From: an uncultured Roseburia sp.
Lineage (GTDB): Bacteria > Bacillota > Clostridia > Lachnospirales > Lachnospiraceae
Direction: 5' to 3'
Assembly: GCA_934317215.1 (NCBI GenBank)
Contig: CAKREH010000001.1
Location: 142,872-206,871 of the forward strand
Length of the DNA stretch: 64,000 nt
Part shown: positions 25,250 through 32,985 of the stretch, piece by piece
Numbering within the stretch: position 1 is the stretch's first letter
How the letters are laid out: each line of letters opens with the position of its first letter
Made by a program: the position numbers and the translations under genes
The notes under the pieces: generated by a model
The model's database searches: none
What the model was told of the DNA's origin: nothing
Seen by the model: the letters and a program-made list of their open reading frames with translations, nothing else

Positions 25250-26983
25250 TTATATTTTGGTAAATATTGCAGTTTCTTTCTTCAAATCGGTTGCAATCTC
25301 AAAGTTCTCATCCATACGGTTCGAGATATTTTCCATATCCGTAACCAGCACCTGCGTGCTGTCTGCTGCATTGCTGACTCCCTTTGCGCCCTCCTCGATG
25401 GCATGTGCGATCGTATTGATGGACTTTTGTATTTCAACCATTGTATTCTTCAACGAATCTGTCTTTGATTCAAACTCGTTCATGACATTCTCTATGTAGG
25501 TCGCCTTATTTTTATATTCACTTCCGGCCGTTACGAATTCTTCAAACTCTGGAAGAATCGACTCGTTCATATATTGTACAAGTCCATTTGCATTGTCTGC
25601 TAAATTATGCACTGCCTGAGTCACAACACTGTTGATCTGCTGGATACGGTTTGCAGCTTCCTGACTGGCAGCTGCAAGCTGACTGATCTCTGTTGCAACA
25701 ACAGCAAAACCGCGTCCTGCATCCCCTGCTCTGGCTGCTTCAATAGATGCATTTAATGCAAGCAGGTTAGTCTGGCTTGCAATATTCAAAATATCATCCG
25801 TCAGGCTATTTACCTGATTTACACTATTGCTGTCCTCAATTGCCCTGTTTAATACCTCAAGAATCTCATTGACTTTCGTGCCGGTAGATTCCATATTAGA
25901 ACGCGCAGCAGATTCCATGGAATCCGCATGACCTTTCATTTCTTTCGTATAATTATTAATCTCAGTTGTACGCTCCGCAATCTGATTTACCTCTCCCGCA
26001 ACAGATTCCGTATTGGAATTGATCAAAGCTGCATTATCTGACATCTCCTGCATGGTAGCTGAAAGTTCCTCCGTTAATGCAGACAGATCAGACACACTGC
26101 TGTTTGATGTCATAACACTTTCACGGACTTCATTGACTACCGTTTCCATACGTTTTGAATTATGAATGATCGTTTTAAAAATGTCCTGTAATTTTCCCAT
26201 GAAAAGGTTAATGCCACTGCCGACTGCTGCCACTTCCTGATTCTCCATAATGGTTACTCGTCTGGTCAGGTCTCCTTCTCTTCTGTCTATATCATCAATA
26301 ATCTCATTGATCTCATTCTTCGTTTTAGAAAGTGGTACAATTACCATCTTCAGTACAGAAAATACTGCAAACAGTAAAGATGCCATGCTGACAGCAATTG
26401 TAACGAAGCTGACCGTCAACGAATACTTATATACCTTGGTCAATTGCTGCTTTGCCGTATCTGCATTATTATTTACCACTTCCTGGATTGCTGTAATATT
26501 CTGATCTATCTTGTCTGCATACTCTGAAATTGCACCGTTTGCCAAAGCATACGCAGCCTCTTTGTTTCCATTTGCACTGTATGCCATAAGATTTGCATTT
26601 TCATATTTCAAACCTTCATAATTTGACAATATTGCCTCGTAATTTTCACGATCCGAATCATCTATGAACTGTTCAAAATCTGACAGATAACCGTCAAGTA
26701 CCGTCTGTTCTGAACGTATGACATCTACAAGGGAGATCATTGAGTCAAGATCTGTTGCTACAATATGTGACAATCCAAGCCGATGAATCTTTTCTGTTTC
26801 TATCTGAATTGATCCCAAATCTGCGATACAGACCATATAACCATTCGCAATCTGTGTTGCATTTTCATTAACCTTACGAATATTTTTTACTGCCAGAATA
26901 CTTGAAATAATAGATATAATTCCAATAACAAACACCGGAATCAATATGATCATTTTCGTGCTGAAACGTCCCTGTTTTTTCAT
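25250..26983 (-). CDS. Methyl-accepting chemotaxis protein
   Basis: A 577-residue transmembrane chemoreceptor. TM1 is at about 12-33 (IILIPVFVIGIISIISSILAV), a four-helix-bundle type sensor (about 34-185) follows, then TM2 (about 188-212), a HAMP domain and the signalling hairpin with the CheA/CheW-binding tip NLLALNASIEAARAGDAGRGFAVVATEISQLA (about 395-425). It is 22 bases downstream of a sugar-binding lipoprotein gene on the same strand, so the two are probably one unit in which the lipoprotein presents ligand to this receptor. Confidence 0.93.
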   Translation of the reverse strand: MKKQGRFSTKMIILIPVFVIGIISIISSILAVKNIRKVNENATQIANGYMVCIADLGSIQIETEKIHRLGLSHIVATDLDSMISLVDVIRSEQTVLDGYLSDFEQFIDDSDRENYEAILSNYEGLKYENANLMAYSANGNKEAAYALANGAISEYADKIDQNITAIQEVVNNNADTAKQQLTKVYKYSLTVSFVTIAVSMASLLFAVFSVLKMVIVPLSKTKNEINEIIDDIDRREGDLTRRVTIMENQEVAAVGSGINLFMGKLQDIFKTIIHNSKRMETVVNEVRESVMTSNSSVSDLSALTEELSATMQEMSDNAALINSNTESVAGEVNQIAERTTEINNYTKEMKGHADSMESAARSNMESTGTKVNEILEVLNRAIEDSNSVNQVNSLTDDILNIASQTNLLALNASIEAARAGDAGRGFAVVATEISQLAAASQEAANRIQQINSVVTQAVHNLADNANGLVQYMNESILPEFEEFVTAGSEYKNKATYIENVMNEFESKTDSLKNTMVEIQKSINTIAHAIEEGAKGVSNAADSTQVLVTDMENISNRMDENFEIATDLKKETAIFTKI

Positions 26984-27005
26984 AATGTGATCTGTCTCCT
27001 ATCCT

Positions 27006-28322
27006 TTATTTTGCTGTGGATGCTGTTATTCCTTCAACAAGTGTATCCATAATTTCCTGCAGATCCTGACCGGATGGGTTACCAGCTGCCATCGTATCAC
27101 TAAATGCAGAACATGCATCCCAGTAACTGTTTCCAACCCGCTGCAGTTTACCAAATTCTGATTGTGCAATGACTGCCTGGATTGCCGGCACCTGTTTTAC
27201 TGCATCCGAAGCTGCTGCATTCTTATTCGAAGGTCCCTGATTCCTCTCTTCAAAACGGATTGTCTGGTTTTCCTCATTTGTAAGCCAGTCTGCAAGTTTT
27301 GCTGCCCATTCCGGATATTTGGAATATGCATTCACGCCCATCATTTTATAGCCGGTAAAAGAAGACATCTGTACTTGCTGTCCTGCCACCGTGTAAGTTG
27401 GAAGTTTTACGGCTCCATAATTATCGCCCCATGCTTCCCTGATTGAAACTGCATTCCATACGCCACTGATTCCCGCACCGAGCGTACCATTCTGTACTCC
27501 TGTAATGAAATCCCCATCCGGCTGGCTGATAAATGCCGGATTGGTTGTGATATTTAAAATGGCCTGTGCTACATCTACGCCTTTAATTGCACCATCTGTG
27601 GCATTCCAGTTACAGTAGTTTGTCACGCCATCATCATTAATACCAAACTCCAGACCCGTATTACCAAAAAATGTATACAGATACCAGCCCGAATTAAACT
27701 CCATGGAAAATGATTTACCCGCAGCATTCAGTGCTTCTAACATGCCGTCCATCGTCTGGACATCTTCATCGGAAAGAACATTTTTATCATAATAAAGGAA
27801 GTATCCGTTATCTGCCGTCATTGGGTAAGCATATAAGATATCATGAATGGATGCAGCAGAAACCGACTCTTCTAAATTCGCATTCTTCACTTCTTCTGCA
27901 TTTGGCACCGGATATAATGCACCCGCTGCAACCATTGCAGAAAGCTGATCATCCGCAAACGAAAAAACATCTGCTCCGTTGTGAACATCCCCCAGTAGAA
28001 CATCCTTTGTATCAGAATCAGCATTTTGTTCCAATGTAATCTCAAACTTTGCCTGTCCTGCATATTTCTGTTCAAAGCTGTCTATCATCTGGTTTAACAT
28101 GTCGAAGTTGTCTTCTTCCGACCATACTTTAAGCTGTACTACACCATTATCCGCCTCAGCATCTCTTTCTGTCATCTCCGTAGATACTTCTGCTCCCGGC
28201 ATTACCGATTCCACAGCACCACTATTCTTTACATTTTCTTTATCAGCTGTGAAGCCACAGCCTCCTAACGCCACACATACAACTGTCGTAAACAGCATAC
28301 CTGCAATAATTCTTTTATTCAT
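27006..28322 (-). CDS. ABC-type sugar-binding lipoprotein (SBP family 1)
   Basis: A 438-residue extracellular solute-binding protein. Signal peptide with lipobox LGGC (Cys about 22), then a Ser/Glu-rich linker and the MalE-type fold: LKVWSEEDNFDMLNQMIDSFE, GADVFSFADDQLSAMVAAGALYPV, AYPMTADNGYFLYYDKNVLS, GISGVWNAVSIREAWGDNYG. No permease or ATPase genes are next to it. It is directly upstream of the chemoreceptor gene, which suggests a chemotaxis-dedicated binding protein; alternatively it could serve a transporter encoded elsewhere. Confidence 0.9.
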   Translation of the reverse strand: MNKRIIAGMLFTTVVCVALGGCGFTADKENVKNSGAVESVMPGAEVSTEMTERDAEADNGVVQLKVWSEEDNFDMLNQMIDSFEQKYAGQAKFEITLEQNADSDTKDVLLGDVHNGADVFSFADDQLSAMVAAGALYPVPNAEEVKNANLEESVSAASIHDILYAYPMTADNGYFLYYDKNVLSDEDVQTMDGMLEALNAAGKSFSMEFNSGWYLYTFFGNTGLEFGINDDGVTNYCNWNATDGAIKGVDVAQAILNITTNPAFISQPDGDFITGVQNGTLGAGISGVWNAVSIREAWGDNYGAVKLPTYTVAGQQVQMSSFTGYKMMGVNAYSKYPEWAAKLADWLTNEENQTIRFEERNQGPSNKNAAASDAVKQVPAIQAVIAQSEFGKLQRVGNSYWDACSAFSDTMAAGNPSGQDLQEIMDTLVEGITASTAK

Positions 28323-28538
28323 TCTTATTCCCCTTCTCTGTATTCTGCTGTTTTAATACCAATATCTTTTATTTTATACTTATTTTGATATTTTTCAACA
28401 TTTTTAAGATTTTTTTCGCTCTTTTTCGATTTGATAATACGCATTTTTAACTTTTTTATATGATGTCTGCTAAACGAACCAAAATCATCATTTTTACATA
28501 TCTTATTGTAAACCTGATATTGAAAGGAACAACTTATT
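28323..28538. other. AT-rich intergenic region between the binding protein gene and cotJ
   Basis: This ~215-base gap separates divergent units. I see no gene. Near 28495-28507 the + sequence CATATCTTA resembles a sigma-K type -10 (CATAnnnT) with AC about 17 bases upstream, a weak hint of a mother-cell promoter for cotJ. A ribosome site GAAAGGA lies 10 bases before cotJA. Confidence 0.3.
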
Positions 28539-28832
28539 ATGAGACCTTATCCTATGTCCGGGAACAGCAATCGTTCCTGTGACCGTTTATCTGTTTCACA
28601 TCCTGCGCACCGTGCAGGTCTGGACTTTTGCACAGAATCTGCACCCTGTGCAGATTCTGTTTCCTGTTCAGAAAATATAAGAACCAATTCTGATTATGTA
28701 CTCGCCATGGCATACGTCCCCTGGCAGCATTTTTCTACTGTTTATGAACCGGATCGTTCTCTCAGTGCCGGGACTATTTTTCCAGAACTGGATAAACCAT
28801 TTTTAGCCGCAAACGGAGGTAGATGCCGATGA
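28539..28832 (+). CDS. cotJA: Spore coat associated protein CotJA
   Basis: A 97-residue protein with the CotJA core YVLAMAYVPWQHFSTVYEP and LSAGTIFPELDKPF (about 50-87). CotJA/B/C form the inner coat complex, with CotJC a manganese-catalase-like protein. The N-terminal ~45 residues are a variable, Cys-rich linker encoded over a perfect 13-base inverted repeat. Its 3' end overlaps the cotJB start, so translation is likely coupled. Confidence 0.9.
   Translation: MRPYPMSGNSNRSCDRLSVSHPAHRAGLDFCTESAPCADSVSCSENIRTNSDYVLAMAYVPWQHFSTVYEPDRSLSAGTIFPELDKPFLAANGGRCR
28632..28660 (+). repeat. Perfect 13-base inverted repeat inside cotJA
   Basis: ACAGAATCTGCAC (28632-28644), three-base loop, GTGCAGATTCTGT (28648-28660). 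It lies within the non-conserved linker of cotJA and is followed by TTTCC. It would form a very stable hairpin in the mRNA. Confidence 0.85.
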
Positions 28833-29095
28833 TGATCAGTCAGATGAATCAGTCCCAACTCCTCCACTGGATCGATATGGTCAGCTTTGCTGTCGTAGAA
28901 ATCACAGAATATCTCGACACGCATCCTGATGATGAAGAAGCTTTAAAATATTTCAATCATTATGCTGACTTAAGACGCACTGCACTGCGTGCATATGCGC
29001 AAAATTATACTCCGCTTACCATCGACACCGCAAATCCTGATAATTACTGGCGTTGGGCATCGGATCCATGGCCATGGGAAGGAGGTGACTGTTAA
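28823..29095 (+). CDS. cotJB: Spore coat protein CotJB
   Basis: A 90-residue protein with the CotJB pattern LLHWIDMVSFAVVEITEYLDTHPDDEEALKYF and the Trp-rich C-terminus WRWASDPWPWEGGDC. An internal Met (28829) has better spacing to GGAGG and could be the true start. It overlaps cotJA at its 5' end and the start of cotJC at its 3' end (TAATG). Confidence 0.9.
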   Translation: MPMMISQMNQSQLLHWIDMVSFAVVEITEYLDTHPDDEEALKYFNHYADLRRTALRAYAQNYTPLTIDTANPDNYWRWASDPWPWEGGDC

Positions 29096-29298
29096 TGTGG
29101 AATTATGAAAAACGTTTACAATTCCCAGTCAACATTACAAGACCCAATGCCAAAATCGCACAGATCATCATCAGTCAGTATGGAGGACCAGATGGAGAGG
29201 CGGCCGCATCGTTCCGTTATCTGTCACAGAGGTATAGTATGCCATATAATAAAGTAGCGGGACTGTTGACAGATATTGGGACGGAGGAATTGGGATAG
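29095..29298 (+). pseudogene. cotJC: 5' part of cotJC, interrupted by prophage insertion
   Basis: This encodes the first 67 residues of CotJC, the manganese-catalase-like spore coat protein: MWNYEKRLQFPVNI, AQIIISQYGGPDGEAAASFRYLSQRYSMPYNKVAGLLTDIGTEEL. In intact homologues GTEEL is followed by A-H and the metal-binding helices; here the frame hits TAG two codons later, where the phage sequence begins. AGGAGG lies 9 bases before ATG 29095. Upstream cotJA and cotJB are intact. The remainder should lie at the other end of the prophage, outside the window. Confidence 0.9.
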
Positions 29299-29300
29299 AG
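29281..29300 (+). other. Left prophage attachment junction (attL) in cotJC
   Basis: cotJC homology stops at ACGGAGGAATTGG, codons for T-E-E-L. The exact crossover cannot be fixed without the right junction or an unoccupied relative, but it must be within or just after this stretch. Confidence 0.7.
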
Positions 29301-29310
29301 AGGTTGGATA

Positions 29311-29337
29311 TGAAAAGGCCCAGCCCTTGGGGCTGGG
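29311..29337 (-). terminator. Terminator of the leftmost prophage cassette
   Basis: Stem CCCAGCC/GGCTGGG (29319-29325 and 29331-29337) with a 5-base loop. On the minus strand it is followed by CCTTTTC, so it ends the transcript of the accessory cassette just before attL. Confidence 0.7.
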
Positions 29338-29363
29338 TTGGAACGTTCATAAAAGTTAAACTC

Positions 29364-30131
29364 TCACTCTTTATCAAAATGCTTTTTCTTGAATTTTATC
29401 AACTTGTCCTTTTGTAATTCAGAAGTCCTGCTATCTTTCTTTATCAGTTCGTCTATTTTTTTTTCGTATGCATCATACTCCTTCATATTTGCTGATTTCA
29501 ATATAATATTTTCCAGTGCTATAATCCGGTATGAGTTATATAATTCTCTCTCTTTTTCTTCCTCTTGATTCAAATTATTTTCAATATCCGAAGTTATCGA
29601 GAACACACTTACACAATTTCCTATTAAACCAACAGAATAAAATATAATAAAAACAAACAGATACACCATAAGAAATACAGATAAAACAGACAAATAGAAC
29701 ACTGCATTTAATTTTATATTTATAATAATCTCCGCCAAAAATGTAATTATAATTTGAATGGCGATTAAAAATCCTATAAAATAGAAACTTAATAAAATTC
29801 CGTATAAACAATCATATACATTTCTTTTTTTCATGTAATTTACTATTTTCCCAGATATAGATCCTGTCAATATTGCCAATCCGGTAACAACAAATCCTAA
29901 AAAGCCTATGAGGGCAATTCCTATATTCCAAAATACTGTACCAACAAAGCTAACATATTCATTTATCCCATTGACTTTTATGTACAGAGTAGAAACCGCA
30001 ATAGATATAATAGAGACAATAATTGCTGCCCTCACTTCTACAGTTCCAAAATCATATAATTCTTTGAACTTATTCGTTTTAAAAATTGCAGAAAAACTTT
30101 CATCATCTATCTTTTTCATTTTCCACCACAT
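29364..30131 (-). CDS. Four-helix membrane protein, RexB-like in layout
   Basis: A 255-residue protein with four predicted membrane segments (about 33-50, 65-92, 108-135, 142-170), then a charged, coiled C-terminus (about 180-255) with many Lys/Glu. I do not recognise a named family. It starts 2 bases after the stop of the soluble partner gene and the two share one promoter and terminator. A soluble ~290-residue sensor followed by a four-helix membrane effector is the layout of RexA/RexB of phage lambda, so an abortive-infection or superinfection-exclusion role is plausible, but sequence homology is not shown. Confidence 0.65.
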   Translation of the reverse strand: MWWKMKKIDDESFSAIFKTNKFKELYDFGTVEVRAAIIVSIISIAVSTLYIKVNGINEYVSFVGTVFWNIGIALIGFLGFVVTGLAILTGSISGKIVNYMKKRNVYDCLYGILLSFYFIGFLIAIQIIITFLAEIIINIKLNAVFYLSVLSVFLMVYLFVFIIFYSVGLIGNCVSVFSITSDIENNLNQEEEKERELYNSYRIIALENIILKSANMKEYDAYEKKIDELIKKDSRTSELQKDKLIKFKKKHFDKE

Positions 30132-30133
30132 TT

Positions 30134-31009
30134 CTATACATTTCGTTGTTTATTCTTATATTCCTCAAATTTTATCAAAAAATGTTTTGATTCCCTGACA
30201 AATTCTTCATCATTTAAATTCTCCGAAATATCAATGCAAAACGCTGCATCTTGGCTAGAGCTAATTCTTTGAGTTTTACCATTAAAGTCAACTCCTGTAG
30301 CTGTCAAATCACCGTATCCTGCCGAAATATATTCTCGGATTTCTTTCATCTCCTCCGAATCCATTTTCATATCATCTGATTCAAATTCCCATGTCATTTT
30401 TGTTGAATTTGTATTAATACAATTATCTTTTATACTTCTAACATTTCCTCCATTCGGATTTGGTGGTATAAGTACCGCTTTCACCTTAGTTATTTTATAT
30501 AATTCCTTAATTTTTTCCTCTAACCTATTTTTGTCTTTTTGTAAATATGTTTGAAATTCATAATCCTTTACACATTTATTTAGTAATTCATTAAAACCGT
30601 CTGTAAACTGATTATAACCAAAGCATTGTCTTTCACAAAAGGTTACCATTTCTTTTTCTATGTCAAAATAAAATCTAATCGCTACACTTTCATTTGTCAA
30701 TACAGATTCAACTTTTCCTGTTTTTTCATTTACTTTATCATTGAATTTCGAATATTTTCTTATCATTTTTCCTGTTATTTTCATATCACTTTTATTTAAA
30801 TCTGCAAAATAATAATATGAATACCTCAAGTACGAAATCTCATTTCCTGTTGAATCATTATGTTTTGCATTTACAGAATACCCACATCGTTCATCTGTAT
30901 TTAATCTATCGTATATAATTTTTAACACATCGTTAATATCCAATTCATTCTCATACACAGAAAATATTTTAGAATTCAAATTTACTTTGGCTAAATATAA
31001 TTTTGGCAT
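30134..31009 (-). CDS. Soluble prophage accessory protein, RexA-like in layout
   Basis: About 291 residues, no membrane segments or signal peptide. The start PKLYLAKVNLNSKIFSVYENE and the segment FYFDIEKEMVTFCERQCFG.NQFTDGFNELL (about 123-155) loosely recall the RexA pattern (FVEGDTIGFARTVFG..TSDLTDFL); this is a by-eye resemblance. The likely start is ATG 31009, since GGGGG at 31017-31021 is 7 bases before it and only 1 before the alternative ATG 31015. Promoter at 31036-31063. Low GC sets the pair apart from the neighbouring lysis genes. Confidence 0.6.
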   Translation of the reverse strand: MPKLYLAKVNLNSKIFSVYENELDINDVLKIIYDRLNTDERCGYSVNAKHNDSTGNEISYLRYSYYYFADLNKSDMKITGKMIRKYSKFNDKVNEKTGKVESVLTNESVAIRFYFDIEKEMVTFCERQCFGYNQFTDGFNELLNKCVKDYEFQTYLQKDKNRLEEKIKELYKITKVKAVLIPPNPNGGNVRSIKDNCINTNSTKMTWEFESDDMKMDSEEMKEIREYISAGYGDLTATGVDFNGKTQRISSSQDAAFCIDISENLNDEEFVRESKHFLIKFEEYKNKQRNV

Positions 31010-31035
31010 AAACATACCCCCAACGTTTTTCTTTC

Positions 31036-31063
31036 ATTATACTACGCCGGTGTAAATACACAA
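31036..31063 (-). promoter_or_regulatory. Promoter of the RexAB-like cassette
   Basis: Minus-strand TTGTGT (31063-31058), 16-base spacer, TATAAT (31041-31036). Transcription would start about 20 bases before the first gene. It is independent of the late phage operon, which ends at 31277, so the cassette can be expressed in the lysogen. Confidence 0.65.
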
Positions 31064-31070
31064 GAAAAAC

Positions 31071-31099
31071 TTGAGAAATTTGTCGTAATATGTTATATT
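31071..31099 (+). promoter_or_regulatory. Divergent promoter for a very short transcript
   Basis: TTGAGA (31071-31076), 17 bases, TATATT (31094-31099) on the plus strand, back to back with the cassette promoter. A terminator follows only ~25 bases after the predicted start, so a ~54-base RNA without a gene is expected. Confidence 0.5.
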
Positions 31100-31122
31100 A
31101 TATACAACTTAATTAAGTCAGA

Positions 31123-31159
31123 TAGCTCGGTTTCGTCCCAACGTTCCGGGCTATTTTTT
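31123..31159 (+). terminator. Plus-strand terminator closing the short transcript
   Basis: Stem TAGCTCGG/CCGGGCTA (31123-31130 and 31146-31153, one G-T pair), 15-base loop, TTTTTT directly after. No gene ends in front of it on the plus strand. The 31160-31276 remainder is AT-rich and featureless. Confidence 0.7.
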
Positions 31160-31276
31160 ATGCTGTTATAATATCATATTTAGAACATTTGTTCTATATG
31201 CAATATAAACAAATATTTTTCATACTACGTTTTGTAAAATCAATGCAGCCCTTATATATTGCACACTTTACATGTC

Positions 31277-31308
31277 AAAAGCCGGTACAAATTTCTCCAC
31301 ACCGACTT
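31277..31308 (-). terminator. Terminator of the late/lysis operon
   Basis: Stem AAGTCGGT/ACCGGCTT on the minus strand (31308-31301 and 31286-31279, one T-G pair) followed by TTTT, 5 bases after the endolysin stop. Confidence 0.75.
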
Positions 31309-31313
31309 TCTCA

Positions 31314-32075
31314 CTACCCAATATAAACTTTTCCATCCACGCCCACAGCCAGACATGCAATCGTGGCATCAAGTTTGAACCACACGGATCCGTCATCGAA
31401 CTTCTGAACCTCCACTGGTTTAATAATGCATCCCGGTTTCAGGTATCCGATTCCGTTTTTGTTCTCGCAAATCTGCTGGAACAACTTGGAGATATAAATA
31501 AGTTTACCATGCTCGCCGTAATATCCATTGCAGACCGGGACAGATTCTTTCACGCGATACCAGTTCCTGGCTTTATATTCCGTCTTGGTGGCTGTGGCAG
31601 CCTGTCCGGTTTTCTTCCAGGTTGACATAAATTTTTCCGGTGTGCCGTACAGTTTTTTCAACTTTGTCGGAGTACTGCCCCAGTTTGGTAACTGGAAATG
31701 CGGTCTGTCCTTAATGGATTTCCATGATCCGCCCCACTCTAAGCCAATGCTCTGCCCAATTTTTCCTACCTTATCATATAATCCGGTAGAATTATTAAAT
31801 GCATCATCCGAAGTTTTACCGTCCCCGTCCACATCCATTTTCAAGTAGAAATCAAATGCTACACCCCACTGGTGCATGGAACTGTAACTGGATCCTTTGG
31901 CATTTGTGACGATCTTTCCCGGCTTTGTCCTGCCCTTTGCATATAAAGCATCCTGCTCTGCTTTCGTCCTCAAACATTCTCCAATGCCGATCGTAATTCC
32001 GGCAGCCGCACATTTCTTCTGTAAAAGTGTGATTTTCTCCTGTAAATCTGGGTGTAATGCTTTCATATCTCTCAT
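31314..32075 (-). CDS. Endolysin: M15-type peptidase with C-terminal binding domain
   Basis: A 253-residue lysin. The N-terminal D,D- or L,D-type zinc peptidase of family M15 (CwlK/VanY-like) has SSMHQWGVAFDFYL (metal ligands His and Asp, about 67-76) and DRPHFQLPNWG (third ligand His, about 126). The C-terminal ~85 residues (about 165-253) look like an SH3-like cell-wall binding domain. It cuts the stem peptide of peptidoglycan at phage release. Its start overlaps the holin stop by 4 bases. Confidence 0.9.
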   Translation of the reverse strand: MRDMKALHPDLQEKITLLQKKCAAAGITIGIGECLRTKAEQDALYAKGRTKPGKIVTNAKGSSYSSMHQWGVAFDFYLKMDVDGDGKTSDDAFNNSTGLYDKVGKIGQSIGLEWGGSWKSIKDRPHFQLPNWGSTPTKLKKLYGTPEKFMSTWKKTGQAATATKTEYKARNWYRVKESVPVCNGYYGEHGKLIYISKLFQQICENKNGIGYLKPGCIIKPVEVQKFDDGSVWFKLDATIACLAVGVDGKVYIG

Positions 32076-32347
32076 TCTGTTTTACCGCCTTTCTCTAAAT
32101 ACTGTTTGAATAACTGATGTAAACCGGTGCTTGCTAATCCACTGAATAAGCCGCTTAAAATGATTGATGGAGAAACGCTCCATCCATTCATCCAAATTGC
32201 TAATATAACGCCCAAAACGGCGCATACAGTAGGAATCCACTTGTTATCAACGTCCTTAATCCATTTCTTAATTACATAGCCGACGCAAAGGCAAATCCCT
32301 ACTATTACCGGCACCATAAATTCTGTTAAAAATCCTAAATCTGCCAT
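32072..32347 (-). CDS. Phage holin
   Basis: A 91-residue protein with two membrane segments (about 8-27, MVPVIVGICLCVGYVI; about 38-60, IPTVCAVLGVILAIWMNGW), a third amphipathic stretch (about 62-80) and a charged C-terminus KQYLEKGGKTE. Size, membrane pattern and overlap with the endolysin gene identify it as the holin that permeabilises the membrane for lysis. The precise holin family was not assigned. Confidence 0.85.
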   Translation of the reverse strand: MADLGFLTEFMVPVIVGICLCVGYVIKKWIKDVDNKWIPTVCAVLGVILAIWMNGWSVSPSIILSGLFSGLASTGLHQLFKQYLEKGGKTE

Positions 32348-32351
32348 AATA

Positions 32352-32597
32352 TCACTCCTCCTCTAAATCTGCTATTCTGTGGTTAATTACCCTAATCTGC
32401 TCTTCCATTACTGGAACACGCTGTGCGAAGTTGTTATGTAATCTTACTTCGCGTGTCAGCTCTTCAATCTTGCAATCTGTGACCGCCTGTGCGGTTTGCA
32501 GTTTGTGTTCAGTCCTTTTTTGACTGCTACTGACTGTCAGTGCTGTGCCAATCAGTGCAAGTCCTCCTGTGATTAATGCTGTTATGATTGATTCCAT
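32352..32597 (-). CDS. Small membrane-anchored coiled-coil lysis accessory
   Basis: An 81-residue protein with one N-terminal hydrophobic segment (about 4-22, IITALITGGLALIGTALTV) and a coiled coil (about 30-80, ending MEEQIRVINHRIADLEEE). It sits where xhlA sits in PBSX and may cooperate with the holin, but its topology is reversed compared with XhlA (membrane segment at the N-terminus). Confidence 0.6.
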   Translation of the reverse strand: MESIITALITGGLALIGTALTVSSSQKRTEHKLQTAQAVTDCKIEELTREVRLHNNFAQRVPVMEEQIRVINHRIADLEEE

Positions 32598-32630
32598 TTT
32601 ATTTTCCTCTCTTTCTGCCCGAAGGCTGAT

Positions 32631-32677
32631 ATTTAAAAGAGCCAGACATGTAAGTTTTTCTTACACATTCGGCTCTT
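32631..32677 (-). terminator. Terminator-like hairpin between fibre genes and lysis genes
   Basis: Outer stem AAGAGCC/GGCTCTT with an inner TGTAAG/CTTACA stem, then TTTTAAA on the minus strand. It may reduce lysis gene expression relative to structural genes. Confidence 0.6.
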
Positions 32678-32689
32678 GGGCTCTTGGTT

Positions 32690-32836
32690 TTATTCAGTTG
32701 CCTTTACTGCATCCAGCTTATCGCTGATCTCCTTAAGCGCAGCATCTAACTTTTTCCAATTTTCATTTTCCAGTTTCACGTCGTAGAATTCATTTTCTTC
32801 CTGGATATTAAATCCATAATTTTCTGTCTGCTGCAT
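32690..32836 (-). CDS. Small phage protein, 48 residues
   Basis: MQQTENYGFNIQEENEFYDV..., mostly charged and helical, ending LDAALKEISDKLDAVKATE. The start codon shares one base with the TGA of the upstream XkdX-like gene (TGATG), so the two are coupled. Between tail-fibre and lysis genes. Function unknown. Confidence 0.6.
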   Translation of the reverse strand: MQQTENYGFNIQEENEFYDVKLENENWKKLDAALKEISDKLDAVKATE

Positions 32837-32985
32837 CAAGCGTCCTCCTTTTCTGCGTATACTTTTCCTGTAATCTGTTCATACTCTTTCAGCGTGATCC
32901 ACTTACCTACCGCATTGTGCACACGGTTCTCATTCCACAGTCCTTTGTCATAGTAATTTTTTACTTTTTCATAATTCTTACTCAT
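32836..32985 (-). CDS. xkdX: XkdX family protein
   Basis: A 49-residue protein: NYEKVKNYYDKGLWNENRVH, AVGKWITLKEYEQITGKVY. This is the typical XkdX pattern (short protein after the tail-fibre genes of PBSX-like phages). Its start overlaps the end of the xkdW-position gene by 8 bases, with AGGT upstream. Role in the tail or in fibre function is unknown. Confidence 0.85.
   Translation of the reverse strand: MSKNYEKVKNYYDKGLWNENRVHNAVGKWITLKEYEQITGKVYAEKEDA

Noticed and set aside
29281..29300. tRNA gene as attachment site
   Set aside because: The junction lies in cotJC; there is no tRNA-like fold here or anywhere I could see in the window.
29364..31009. Reading the cassette as a toxin-antitoxin pair
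   Set aside because: Both proteins are much larger than usual toxin-antitoxin members, neither has a DNA-binding antitoxin motif, and a four-helix membrane partner does not fit.
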